Shown piece after piece: positions 1 through 7,012 of a DNA stretch of 15,994 bases. The stretch is from Actinomycetes bacterium (lineage in GTDB: Bacteria > Actinomycetota > CALGFH01): contig JASLBL010000204.1 in NCBI GenBank assembly GCA_030146615.1, forward strand, positions 1-15,994. Direction: 5' to 3'. The position numbers and the translations under genes are program-made. A model generated the notes under the pieces. It ran no database searches and was not told the DNA's origin. It was given only the letters and a program-made list of their open reading frames with translations. How positions within the stretch are numbered: position 1 is the first letter of the stretch; each line of letters starts with the position of its first letter.

Positions 1-26
1 GCCCTCCCCGGTGGGTCGGGGGGAGC

Positions 27-923
27 TCACCGCTCGGGCGGTGGGAGCTGGCGGGGCTCGTCGCCGGGGGGCGGGCCCCAGCCGGACGGGTGCCAGCCGG
101 ACGGCGGCCGGCCGCCGTTGGGGGTGACCGGGGCGCCCCACTCGGCGGTGGTCCGGGGGGCCGTCCGCAGGCGGCCCCAGTGCTGCTCGCCGCCGGCCCG
201 GACCTGACGGGAGGCCAGCCGGGCGGCCACCGCCGAGCCGATGAGGGGGGCCACGATCTCCGGGATGACGATTCGGGCAAAGCGGGCCGGGACCAGGGCG
301 GCCAGCCGGGCGGCGGCCCGGCGGGCGGCCGCGTTGGGCAGGGCCAGGCGCGTCGACTGGATCCGGACCGCCCGCCAGCCGCCGGCCGCCTGGACGTCGC
401 CGAGGACGTTGGCGACCAGCTCGCGCGGGCTGAGAACGGGCTGGCCGGCGAGCGAACCCAGGTCGGCACGGAGCTTGGCCTCGAGCACGAACAGGGCCAG
501 CACCTCGGCCAGGGCGGTGACGCCGATGGCGCCGACGGCGGTGCCGGCAACCGGCGGGGCCGCCGCCGAGGCGACAGCCATCGCCTGCTGGGCGGCCACC
601 ACCCCGCCGACCAGCATGGCCAGGCCGGCGGCGGTCTTGGCGGCCCGGTCGATCAGCCGCCTGGCCACCTCGTCGTCGGGCAGGCCCGGGTAGCGGGTGC
701 GCAGCTCCTCGAGGGTGGCCGGCCGCACCTGGGCCGCCGCCTCGTCGAGCAGCGGCCGGATCCCGCCCTTGCTGACCTCGCCGAGCCGGCCCTTGACCAC
801 CCCGACGGCGTCGCCGAGCAGCCGCCGCAGCGTCGGCTCGTCGGACCCGGCGGCCGCGCTCTCGGCGGCCAGCCGCTCCCCCCAGCCTTCCCTCTTCGGA
901 TCTTGCTTCGGATCTTGGTTCAT
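27..923 (-). CDS. Hypothetical protein with central hydrophobic helices, possibly EcsC-like
   Basis: A 298-residue protein of unknown function. Residues 1-90 are charged and helical. Residues about 97-149 form a long Ala/Gly/Val-rich hydrophobic stretch, enough for one or two membrane-associated helices. A second hydrophobic patch lies near 215-241 (IPEIVAPLIGSAVAARLA). The last 57 residues are a Pro/Gly/Trp-rich, probably disordered tail containing a repeated PSGW element. The hydrophobic core followed by a C-terminal helical patch resembles EcsC-family proteins, but the usual family signature is not clear, so this is a weak guess. I chose the ATG at 923 because a GGGGAAGG stretch lies 13 bases upstream. 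A GTG at 965 would also be in frame but has no ribosome site. It lies 51 bases after the dut stop on the same strand and is probably co-transcribed with dut. Confidence 0.6.
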   Translation of the reverse strand: MNQDPKQDPKREGWGERLAAESAAAGSDEPTLRRLLGDAVGVVKGRLGEVSKGGIRPLLDEAAAQVRPATLEELRTRYPGLPDDEVARRLIDRAAKTAAGLAMLVGGVVAAQQAMAVASAAAPPVAGTAVGAIGVTALAEVLALFVLEAKLRADLGSLAGQPVLSPRELVANVLGDVQAAGGWRAVRIQSTRLALPNAAARRAAARLAALVPARFARIVIPEIVAPLIGSAVAARLASRQVRAGGEQHWGRLRTAPRTTAEWGAPVTPNGGRPPSGWHPSGWGPPPGDEPRQLPPPER

Positions 924-974
924 CGCTCGCCGGAGGCCTTCCCCTGCAACCACACCGGCAATCACCTTAGCGCC

Positions 975-1415
975 CTATCGGCCCGTGGACCCGAAGCCGC
1001 CCTCGCCCCGTGGGGTGGCCGGGAGCTCGGCGGTGTCGAGGAAGCGGGCCCGGGTCACCGGCTGCACGACCAGCTGGGCGATCCGGTCGCCACGGCGGAC
1101 GGTGAACGGCTCGTCCGGGTCGGTGTTGAGCAGCACCACCTTGACCTCGCCGCGGTAGCCGGCGTCGACCGTCCCGGGGGCGTTGACGATGGTGATGCCG
1201 TGCCGGGAGGCCAGGCCGGAGCGCGGGTGGACGAAGGCGGCGTAGCCGTCGGGCACGGCGATCGCGATCCCGGTGCCGACGGTGGCCCGGCCGCCCGGGG
1301 GCAGCACCACCTCGGTGGCGGCGCGCAGGTCGGCCCCGGCGTCGCCGGGGTGGGCGTAGACGGGCAGCGGCAGGCTCGGGTCGAGCCGGCGGACCGGTAG
1401 CTCGGGAGCGTCCAT
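975..1415 (-). CDS. dut: dUTP diphosphatase (dUTPase)
   Basis: Hydrolyses dUTP to dUMP and pyrophosphate in the cytoplasm, keeping uracil out of DNA and supplying dUMP for thymidylate synthesis. At 146 residues it has the normal length of the trimeric dUTPase family. All five family motifs are visible: motif 1 DAGADL at 25-30; motif 2 PRSGLA with HGI at 64-74; motif 3 with the catalytic Asp84 in GTVDAGYRGE at 81-90; motif 4 GDRIAQL at 109-115; and the C-terminal P-loop-like motif 5 RGEGGFGSTG at 136-145. The start is the ATG at 1415, preceded by AAAGGGG nine bases upstream. The reading frame stays open to 1490, but the extra 25 residues do not resemble the family. The gene leads a two-gene minus-strand unit and diverges from the coiled-coil gene at 1548. 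Confidence 0.96.
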   Translation of the reverse strand: MDAPELPVRRLDPSLPLPVYAHPGDAGADLRAATEVVLPPGGRATVGTGIAIAVPDGYAAFVHPRSGLASRHGITIVNAPGTVDAGYRGEVKVVLLNTDPDEPFTVRRGDRIAQLVVQPVTRARFLDTAELPATPRGEGGFGSTGR

Positions 1416-1538
1416 CGGAGGCGGCCCCTTTCCCCGGAATGGCCAGGGCCCCGGACCACGCTTCCCCTCGCGGCCCGGGGCCCAGCTCATCCCCGGAGGA
1501 CCGGCGCACGACCCGCCGGGGAGAATTACAGCGATGTC

Positions 1539-1568
1539 ATTCTACCCATGCGGGCTCGCAGGCGGCAA
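1539..1568 (-). promoter_or_regulatory. Candidate promoter for dut
   Basis: Read on the minus strand, TTGCCG (plus-strand 1563-1568) and TAGAAT (1539-1544) are separated by 18 bases. This is a good sigma70-type spacing with a near-consensus -10 box. Transcription would start near 1532 and give dut a leader of about 115 bases. The -35 box falls inside the longest reading of the divergent gene at 1548, which fits that gene really starting further in. This is inferred from sequence only. Confidence 0.4.
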
Positions 1569-2471
1569 GCTGGGAGGGACAAGGAGGTGAGCGAGCTGGC
1601 CGATGCGCAGGTGGGCGACGAGCTGTTCGGGCTGCCCCCCGAGGAGTTCGTGGCCGCCCGGGACGGGCTGGCCCGCCGGCTGCGGCGCGAGGGCGACGCC
1701 GAGGCGGCCAAGCGGGTCAAGGCCCTGCGGCGACCGCCCCTGTCGGCCTGGGCGGTCAACCAGCTCGCCCGGGTGCGCGGGGCCGACCTGCGCGAGCTGC
1801 TGGCCGCGGGTGCGCGGCTGCGCGCGGCCCACCAGGCCGCCCTGGCCGGCGAGGGCGCGGCCGAGCTCCGGGCCGCCGCCAAGGCCGAGCGGGAGACCGT
1901 GGCCGCCCTGGTCCAGGACGCCCTCGAGATCCTCCGCGAGGCCGGCCACCCCACCACCGACACCACCCGGGACCGGGTCGCGGCCACCCTGCACGCCGCC
2001 TCGGCCAGCGCCGAGGCCGCCGAGCTGGTCCGCGACGGCCGCCTCACCGCCGACCTCCACCCCTCCGGGTTCGGCGCCGTTCCCGACGGCGCCTTCGACG
2101 AGGCGGCCACCGGGACCACGAAGCGTCGTGCGGCCGGCCGTCCCCGCAGGGACGCGGAGGTCGAGGAGAACGGCGACCGGGGGACGGCCACCGAGGACGA
2201 CCAGGCGGCGCAGCGGGCCCGGCGGGCGGCGGCGGTGGCGGCCAGGGACGACGCCCGCAAGCGGGCCCGGCTCGCCGCCGACCAGGCCGTGCTGGCCACC
2301 CGCCACGCCGAGCGGCTGGGCCGCCTGGCCGACCAGGCCGAACGGGAGGCCGCCCGGGCCAGGGCCACCGCCGCCGCGGCCATCGAGGCGGCCAGCGCGG
2401 CCCGCGAGCGGGCCACCCGCGCCGCCAAGGACCTCCGCGAGGCCGAGGACCGCATCCCCGCCGACCACTGA
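1548..2471 (+). CDS. Conserved actinobacterial-type coiled-coil protein of unknown function
   Basis: Up to 307 residues, with no enzyme motif that I recognise. The N-terminal part (residues about 22-65) contains ELFGLPPEEFVAARDGLARR followed by LRRPPLSAWAVNQLAR. I recall similar blocks in uncharacterised actinobacterial proteins. Residues 70-150 are helical. Residues 185-215 are a charged, likely disordered linker. Residues 215-303 are an Ala/Arg/Glu-rich run typical of a long coiled coil. There is no signal peptide, so it is probably cytoplasmic. The start is uncertain. The ATG at 1548 has no ribosome site. A perfect 10-base Shine-Dalgarno lies at 1581-1590 with an in-frame CTG at 1596 and a GTG at 1611. 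The next gene, a GNAT acetyltransferase, follows after 44 bases. Confidence 0.75.
   Translation: MRARRRQAGRDKEVSELADAQVGDELFGLPPEEFVAARDGLARRLRREGDAEAAKRVKALRRPPLSAWAVNQLARVRGADLRELLAAGARLRAAHQAALAGEGAAELRAAAKAERETVAALVQDALEILREAGHPTTDTTRDRVAATLHAASASAEAAELVRDGRLTADLHPSGFGAVPDGAFDEAATGTTKRRAAGRPRRDAEVEENGDRGTATEDDQAAQRARRAAAVAARDDARKRARLAADQAVLATRHAERLGRLADQAEREAARARATAAAAIEAASAARERATRAAKDLREAEDRIPADH
1581..1590 (+). promoter_or_regulatory. Perfect Shine-Dalgarno inside the 5' end of the coiled-coil gene
   Basis: AAGGAGGTGA is fully complementary to the 16S rRNA tail. No in-frame ATG, GTG or TTG sits at a usable distance downstream. The in-frame codon at 1596 is CTG, 8 bases after GGAGG. GTG 1611 is 23 bases away. 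ATG 1603 is out of frame. The site suggests that translation starts downstream of ATG 1548. Confidence 0.5.
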
Positions 2472-2484
2472 CCCGGTGGCGCGG

Positions 2485-2490
2485 TAGGCT
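2485..2490 (+). promoter_or_regulatory. Possible -10 element of the GNAT gene
   Basis: TAGGCT in the 44-base gap after the coiled-coil gene fits the TANNNT form of actinobacterial -10 boxes. It would start a transcript about 19 bases before the GTG at 2516, leaving room for the GGGGAGG ribosome site. No convincing -35 box is visible. Confidence 0.25.
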
Positions 2491-2515
2491 CGCCGCGACG
2501 ACCCGGGGAGGTGCC

Positions 2516-3115
2516 GTGGGAGAGGCCGAGCTGGAGATCCACCCGCTGACCGCAGACCGCTGGGACGACCTGGCCACCCTGTTCGACCGGCCCGGCGACC
2601 CCAAGGGCTGCTGGTGCATGTTCTACCGGGTGCGGGGCCGCGAGTTCGACCGGCTCTGGGGCGCCGGTGCCAGGGAGGCCTTCCGCGAGGTGGTCGACGA
2701 GGGCCCGCCGCCCGGCCTGCTCGCCTACCGCGACGGTGTCCCGGTCGGCTGGTGCGCCGTCGCCCCCCGCGAGCAGTTCCCCCGGATCCTCAACTCCCCC
2801 ACCATCAAGCCGCTCGACGACGACCCCGGCTGCTGGTCGATCGTCTGCTTCTACGTTCTGCGCGGGGAGCGCCGCGGCGGGGTCGCGGCCGCCCTGCTGG
2901 AGGCGGCCGTCGCCTTCGCCGCCGACCAGGGCGCGTCCTGGGTCGAGGGCTACCCCAAGGACACCGAGGGGGTCAGGAAGCACGCCAACGAGATGTTCGT
3001 CGGCTCGATGGCGATGTTCGCCGAGGCCGGCTTCACCGAGGCCGGCCGCCGGTCCCCCCAGCGCCCGATCATGCGCCGCAAGGTTGGTCAGCGGCCCCGG
3101 CGGGCGCGGAGGTAG
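2516..3115 (+). CDS. GNAT-family N-acetyltransferase
   Basis: A 199-residue cytoplasmic acetyltransferase that would move the acetyl group of acetyl-CoA to an amine. The substrate cannot be told from sequence. The acetyl-CoA-binding motif A is at residues about 111-135: after a beta strand (CFYVL) comes RGERRGGVAAALLEAA, the usual basic-Gly-x-Gly/Ala loop and helix. The C-terminal half has the typical MFAEAGF turn. A Cys-Trp-Cys near residues 32-34 (KGCWCMFYR) belongs to a GNAT subfamily I have seen in actinobacteria. The start is the GTG at 2516, with GGGGAGG at 2505-2511. The frame is open much further upstream, but that part is a shadow of the coiled-coil gene. The 3' end overlaps the convergent VWA gene by 28 bases. 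Confidence 0.88.
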   Translation: MGEAELEIHPLTADRWDDLATLFDRPGDPKGCWCMFYRVRGREFDRLWGAGAREAFREVVDEGPPPGLLAYRDGVPVGWCAVAPREQFPRILNSPTIKPLDDDPGCWSIVCFYVLRGERRGGVAAALLEAAVAFAADQGASWVEGYPKDTEGVRKHANEMFVGSMAMFAEAGFTEAGRRSPQRPIMRRKVGQRPRRARR

Positions 3116-5118
3116 TCGCTGACCACGTAGTCGCCGAGGCGGTCGGGCGACGGGGCGAACACGCGGCCGCCGTTGAGGCGGGCGATCAGGTCGACGAACG
3201 CGACCAGGCGCGGGTCGTCGTCGAGCATGAACACGTTGATGGTGGCCCGGCGGCGGGTGAGGCGGGTCACCTCGGTCAGGGTCAGCTCGATGGTCCGGGG
3301 GTCGGGCGGGTAGTCGAAGATCGGGTAGCCGTCCGGCTCCAGGTGGGCGGTCGGCTCGCCGTCGGTGACGACCAGGACCACCGGCTCGGCCTCCGGGTGC
3401 CGGTCCAGGTGGCGGCCGGCCAGGACGAGGGCGTGGTGCAGGTTGGTTCCCTGCCCGACGGCCGCGTCCAGGTCGGGCAGCTCGGCCGGGCGGACCGTCC
3501 GGGCCAGCAGCGAGAACCCGATGACCTCGAGGGCGTCCTGGGGGTAGCGGGTCGAGACCAGGCTGTGCAGGGCCAGCGCGGTCGCCTTGGCCATCCCCCA
3601 GGTCTCGCGCAGCAGCATCGAGTACGACTGGTCGACCAGCAGGCACACCGCCGCCGAGGTGCGGCGTTCGGTCTCCTCTACCTCGAAGTCCTCGGGAGCA
3701 AGGCGGACGCGTGCTCGATGCCGGCCCGGTTCATTCTGGGGGAAGTCCTCCCCCCCGAACCCCCCCAACGTCCCGGCCCGCATCCCACGCCCGGCGGATC
3801 GCCCCGATTCCCCAGCGCCGCGCAGGACGGCGTTGCGGACGGTGCGGACCACGTCCAGCGGTTCCTCGTCGCCGAACACCCAGGGACGGGAGGCGCCGGT
3901 GGGCTCGCCGGCCAGCCCGAGGCCGGGCACGTCGTGGTCGCCCCGGCGGCCCTCCTCCAGGCTGGAGAAGACCCGGCGCAGGGCGACGGCGCCGATCCGC
4001 CGGATCGCCTTGGGGCTGAGCTTGAGCTCACCCTGCTCGCGGACCAGGTAGCCCTGCTCGGTCAGCTCCCGCTCCAGCCGCCGCAGGGTCTCGACGTCGT
4101 CGACGGCGGCCCGCCCCAGCGCGCGCTCCACCGCCTCCAGGTCGATGTCGTCCAGCGAGGCTCCCGGGTAGCGCTGGCCGAGGGATGCCTCCAGCGACTC
4201 GAGGTCGGCCAGCTCCTCCAGCGCCGTGGTGGCGTCACCGAGACCGAGCGGCTGCTCCCCGCCCATGGACGCGCCCTGGTCCCAGGACAGGTCGGGCCGG
4301 CGCGAGCGCAGCGAGCGGCCGAGCCGGTCGAGCTCGTACTGGAGCCCGAGGTCGCCCAGGACCGACTCGGAGAGGGCGGCCAGCTCGGCCCGCTGCTCGG
4401 GGGTGAGGGAGGCGGCCAGGCGACTGGCCGCGGCCGCCCGCCGGGCCAGGGCGTCGACCAGCTCCTCGAGGCTGCGCGGGTTCTCGGGGAACATGTCGCC
4501 GTAGCGCTCCATGAACTCCTCGAACTGGCGCTGGGTGTCCTCGCCCCGGGCGTCGGCCTCGAGCATGGCGTTGAGGTCGGCGACCATGTCCCGGATGCGC
4601 TGGAGCTCCTCGGGGCTGGCCCCGGCCAGGGCGTCGCGCATCCCCCGGAACTGGGAGTCGAGGACCTCGCGGCGGAGCAGGTCGCGGATCTGCTCGTAGG
4701 TGGCGGCGGCCTCGGGCGAGCGCCACTGGTAGTCGGCCAGCTGGCGGACGGCCCGGGCGGTGTCCGGCGGGAGCTGGTCCAGCTCGGCCTCGGCCAGCCG
4801 GGCCGTGTCCGAGGGGTCGGGGAACAGAGCCTGGCGCTCCTGGTCGACGGCCCGGTCGAGCAGCTCCCGGACCTGCTCGAGGGTGCCGTCGAGGCGGCCG
4901 CGCTCGCGCAGCTCGCGGCGCCGGTCGCGGGCCTGGCGGAGCAGGTCGCGCAGGCCCCGGGTCCCCGGCATGCCCTGGCGGAGCAGGTTGCGCAGGGCGT
5001 CGGCGGCCCGGTCGCCGGACAGGACCCGCTCCCCCAGCCGGTCGAGGGCCCCGGCCACGTCGAACGGCGGCTCCAGCGGGTCCGGGCCGCCCCGCCAGGC
5101 GCCGTAGCGGTAGCTCAT
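3088..5118 (-). CDS. VWA-domain protein, partner of the Mg-chelatase-like ATPase
   Basis: A 676-residue cytoplasmic protein without signal peptide or membrane segment. Residues 1 to about 400 are helical and rich in Arg, Glu and Leu, with several coiled-coil-like stretches. Residues about 430-480 form a Gly-rich linker containing GGFGGEDFPQNEPG. Residues about 488-676 are a von Willebrand A domain. Its metal-ion site is complete: DQSYS (Asp496, Ser498, Ser500), Thr558 in GTNLHHAL, and Asp586 in TDGEPT. Such proteins pair with AAA+ ATPases in the way ChlD pairs with ChlI or CoxE-like proteins with MoxR, and the ATPase is the upstream gene here. I recall this type as widespread but of unknown function. 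The ATG at 5118 has only a weak GGCGG site and overlaps the stop of a mini-ORF as ATGA, so it is probably translated by coupling. Confidence 0.92.
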   Translation of the reverse strand: MSYRYGAWRGGPDPLEPPFDVAGALDRLGERVLSGDRAADALRNLLRQGMPGTRGLRDLLRQARDRRRELRERGRLDGTLEQVRELLDRAVDQERQALFPDPSDTARLAEAELDQLPPDTARAVRQLADYQWRSPEAAATYEQIRDLLRREVLDSQFRGMRDALAGASPEELQRIRDMVADLNAMLEADARGEDTQRQFEEFMERYGDMFPENPRSLEELVDALARRAAAASRLAASLTPEQRAELAALSESVLGDLGLQYELDRLGRSLRSRRPDLSWDQGASMGGEQPLGLGDATTALEELADLESLEASLGQRYPGASLDDIDLEAVERALGRAAVDDVETLRRLERELTEQGYLVREQGELKLSPKAIRRIGAVALRRVFSSLEEGRRGDHDVPGLGLAGEPTGASRPWVFGDEEPLDVVRTVRNAVLRGAGESGRSAGRGMRAGTLGGFGGEDFPQNEPGRHRARVRLAPEDFEVEETERRTSAAVCLLVDQSYSMLLRETWGMAKATALALHSLVSTRYPQDALEVIGFSLLARTVRPAELPDLDAAVGQGTNLHHALVLAGRHLDRHPEAEPVVLVVTDGEPTAHLEPDGYPIFDYPPDPRTIELTLTEVTRLTRRRATINVFMLDDDPRLVAFVDLIARLNGGRVFAPSPDRLGDYVVSDYLRARRGR

Positions 5119-5159
5119 CCGCCGTCGGCCATGAGACAGGCCCTCCTCCGAGAACTCAT
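5115..5159 (-). CDS. 14-codon mini-ORF bridging the ATPase and VWA genes
   Basis: Reads MSSRRRACLMADGG. Its ATG overlaps the TGA stop of the ATPase gene (ATGA at 5159-5156), and its own TGA overlaps the ATG of the VWA gene (ATGA at 5118-5115). An internal ATG at 5132 gives a five-codon version preceded by a strong GGAGGAGG about nine bases upstream. The likely role is to carry ribosomes from the ATPase gene onto the VWA start, which lacks a good site of its own. A stable peptide product is doubtful. The flanking ACGGCGGATGAG occurs twice, once at each junction, 41 bases apart. Confidence 0.4.
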   Translation of the reverse strand: MSSRRRACLMADGG

Positions 5160-6580
5160 CCGCCGTACACCGTGCGGCCGGGTAGCTCTTCCTTGGCCAG
5201 GCGCTTGGACAGGTGGAGCCCCTCCATGGCGAACTCGAGGGCGGCTGCGGCCAGGCCGGGCGTCTCGGCCCCGTGGTCGTCGCCGAGGTGGCGCAGCAGC
5301 TGGGCCAGCCCCGGCACCGGCCCGACCCGGGCCAGCAGGTCGGCCGCCGGGACCAGGTCGCCGGTCTCGACGGTGGCGCCCTCGTCGAAGCGGTGCAGCA
5401 GCCCCGACAGGTCGGTCCCGGCCAGCCGGGCCCGCCAGGTCTCGGCCACCGACCGGCGCAGCAGATGCTTGAGCAGCTCCAGCTCCCGGCCCTCCTCCAG
5501 CTGGTCGAACTCGACCTTGCCGAGGGAGACGGGGACGACGGCGGGCAGGTCGGCCACCCTGGCCACCGGCACCTCCTCGCCGGTGACGGCGGCCCGGCGC
5601 ACGGCCGAGGCCCCGACGGTCTCGGCGGCGGCGATGGCGAATCTGGCCGAGACGCCGGAGCGGGCGTCGATCTGGGGCGACTCCCGCACCGCCCGGGTGA
5701 AGCGGGCGATCACCTCGAGCAGGTGGCCTGGGACGACCGGGCGGCCGAGTGGCTGCTCGTCCCAGGCGAGCACGGCCTCCTGGCGGACCAGGGTCACCTC
5801 GTCGTCCAGGCGCAGCGGGTAGTGGGTGCGGATCTCGGCCCCGAAGCGGTCCTTGAGCGGGGTGATGATGCGGCCCCGGTTGGTGTAGTCCTCGGGGTTG
5901 GCGCTGGCGATCAGCAGGAGGTCCAGGGGCAGCCGGAGCTGGTAGCCGCGGACCTGGATGTCGCGCTCCTCGAGCACGTTGAGCAGCGCCACCTGGATCC
6001 GCTCGGCCAGGTCGGGCAGCTCGTTGACGCTGAAGATGCCCCGGTTGGTCCTCGGCACCAGGCCGTAGTGGACCGTCTCGGGGTCGCCGAGGGTGCGGCC
6101 CTCGGCCACCTTGATCGGGTCGATGTCGCCGATCAGGTCGCCGACGCTGGTGTCGGGGGTGGCCAGCTTCTCGCCGTAGCGCTCGGAGCGGTGGCGCCAG
6201 GCCACCGGCAGCCGGTCGCCCTGCTCGTCCAGCCGCCGCCGGCAGGAGGTGCAGGTGGGCACATAGGGGTGGTCGTTGATCTCGCAGCCGGCGACCACCG
6301 GGGTCCATTCGTCGAGCAGGTGGTGCAGGGAGCGGATCAGGCGGGTCTTGCCCTGGCCGCGCTCGCCCAGGAGCACGATGTCGTGCCCGGCGAGTAGGGC
6401 CCGCTCCAGCTCGGGGAGCACGGTGTCGTCGAACCCGACGATGCCGGGGAAGCGCTCGCCGCCCTCGGCCAGCCGGCGCAGGAGGTTGTCGCGGAGCTCG
6501 TGCTTGACCGCCTTGTAGCGGTGCCCGGAGGCCCGCAGGTCGGCCAGGGTGGTGGGGGTCGGCGGGGTGGCGGTGGTCAT
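5156..6580 (-). CDS. Magnesium-chelatase-like (MoxR/ChlI-type) AAA+ ATPase
   Basis: A 474-residue cytoplasmic AAA+ ATPase expected to form a ring and work with the VWA protein encoded next. Walker A is GERGQGKT at 72-79. The Walker B region reads GIFSVNELPDL, with Asn186-Glu187 where most AAA+ proteins have Asp-Glu. I recall this NELP form as typical of the family rather than a defect. Sensor 1 is in LLLIASANPEDYTNRG, and an arginine-finger-like segment follows in ITPLKDRFGAEIRTHYP. A small insertion after Walker A carries Cys99, His104, Cys110 and Cys113 (CX10CX2C), which could bind a metal. The C-terminal third is the helical lid. The start is the ATG at 6580, with AAGGG about six bases upstream. 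The frame is open to 6826, but the extension overlaps the divergent arsR promoter and is unlikely. Confidence 0.93.
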   Translation of the reverse strand: MTTATPPTPTTLADLRASGHRYKAVKHELRDNLLRRLAEGGERFPGIVGFDDTVLPELERALLAGHDIVLLGERGQGKTRLIRSLHHLLDEWTPVVAGCEINDHPYVPTCTSCRRRLDEQGDRLPVAWRHRSERYGEKLATPDTSVGDLIGDIDPIKVAEGRTLGDPETVHYGLVPRTNRGIFSVNELPDLAERIQVALLNVLEERDIQVRGYQLRLPLDLLLIASANPEDYTNRGRIITPLKDRFGAEIRTHYPLRLDDEVTLVRQEAVLAWDEQPLGRPVVPGHLLEVIARFTRAVRESPQIDARSGVSARFAIAAAETVGASAVRRAAVTGEEVPVARVADLPAVVPVSLGKVEFDQLEEGRELELLKHLLRRSVAETWRARLAGTDLSGLLHRFDEGATVETGDLVPAADLLARVGPVPGLAQLLRHLGDDHGAETPGLAAAALEFAMEGLHLSKRLAKEELPGRTVYGG

Positions 6581-6634
6581 GCGCGCCCTTCTGTCGCTTG
6601 TGGTGCAACGCCCATGGTGGCCCCGGCCGCCCCA

Positions 6635-6671
6635 TTGCGCACGCCCGGCGGCCACACTATAGTTAACCAAA
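6635..6671 (+). promoter_or_regulatory. Promoter of the arsR operon, probably giving a leaderless transcript
   Basis: TTGCGC (6635-6640), a 17-base spacer and TATAGT (6658-6663) make a good sigma70-type promoter. The predicted first base falls at about 6670-6671, which is the ATG of the regulator, so the mRNA would lack a leader. No ribosome site is visible before the ATG, which supports this. Confidence 0.55.
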
Positions 6672-6682
6672 TGGTAAGGTAT
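6659..6682. promoter_or_regulatory. Operator-like palindrome over the arsR -10 box and start codon
   Basis: Arms ATAGTTAACCA (6659-6669) and TGGTAAGGTAT (6672-6682) around a 2-base centre match at 8 of 11 positions. The site covers most of the -10 box, the predicted transcription start and the first codons of the regulator. This is the expected position for autorepression by an ArsR-type dimer. The reverse strand also reads TATAGT at 6661-6656 (ACTATAGT is itself a palindrome). The same site could therefore influence the divergent ATPase/VWA operon, although no good -35 box is seen on that side. Confidence 0.5.
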
Positions 6683-7012
6683 TCGTCCTCGACCCTCGAC
6701 CGGACCTTTGCGGCGCTGTCCGACCCGACGCGGCGGGAGATTCTCGACCGGCTGGCTCAGGGGCCGGCCACGCTCGGGGAGCTGCGGCGGCCCTTCGACA
6801 TGACCCTCCCGGGCCTGATGAAGCACGTCCGGGTCCTCGAGGAGGCGCAGCTGGTGGTCACCGAGAAGAAGGGCCGGACCCGCGAGTGCCGGCTCGGGTC
6901 CGAGCAGCTCGACGACGCCGCCCAGTGGATCGACACCTACCGGCGCCGCTGGGAGCGCCGGCTGGACCGGCTCGGGGACTACCTGGAACGGCAGAAGGGA
7001 GCCCGTAGGTGA
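6671..7012 (+). CDS. ArsR-family winged-helix repressor (SRPBCC-linked type)
   Basis: A 113-residue DNA-binding protein. It opens with the family pattern LDRTFAALSDPTRREILDRLA, followed by the helix-turn-helix TLGELRRPFDMTLPGLMKHVRVLEEAQLV (split here by the recognition helix at about residues 42-55) and a beta-wing at EKKGRTRECRL. Only one Cys is present, so the metal-binding sites of SmtB/ArsR sensors are missing and the signal is probably not a metal. It overlaps the SRPBCC gene by 4 bases (GTGA). This pairing is common in actinobacteria, where the regulator controls its own cassette. The start is the ATG at 6671, just after the -10 box and inside the operator-like palindrome. The reading frame is open back to 6500, but that part lies in the divergent gene. 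Confidence 0.93.
   Translation: MVRYSSSTLDRTFAALSDPTRREILDRLAQGPATLGELRRPFDMTLPGLMKHVRVLEEAQLVVTEKKGRTRECRLGSEQLDDAAQWIDTYRRRWERRLDRLGDYLERQKGARR

Noticed and set aside
79..113. Short direct repeat CCAGCCGGACGG
   Set aside because: It encodes the repeated PSGW element of the C-terminal tail, so it is a coding repeat and not a separate element.
1603..2487. ATG 15 bases after the strong Shine-Dalgarno, opening a 294-codon frame
   Set aside because: The product is a Pro/Arg/Ser/Thr run typical of an out-of-frame reading. The frame from 1548 has natural composition and family-like blocks.
3721..3800. C-rich tract resembling a low-complexity or regulatory element
   Set aside because: It is the reverse complement of the Gly-rich linker GGFGGEDFPQNEPG inside the VWA protein and is explained by coding.
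2614..5472. 952-codon open frame on the plus strand across the GNAT, VWA and ATPase genes
   Set aside because: Its composition is that of a shadow frame, and it runs antisense to the VWA domain and ATPase with clear motifs.
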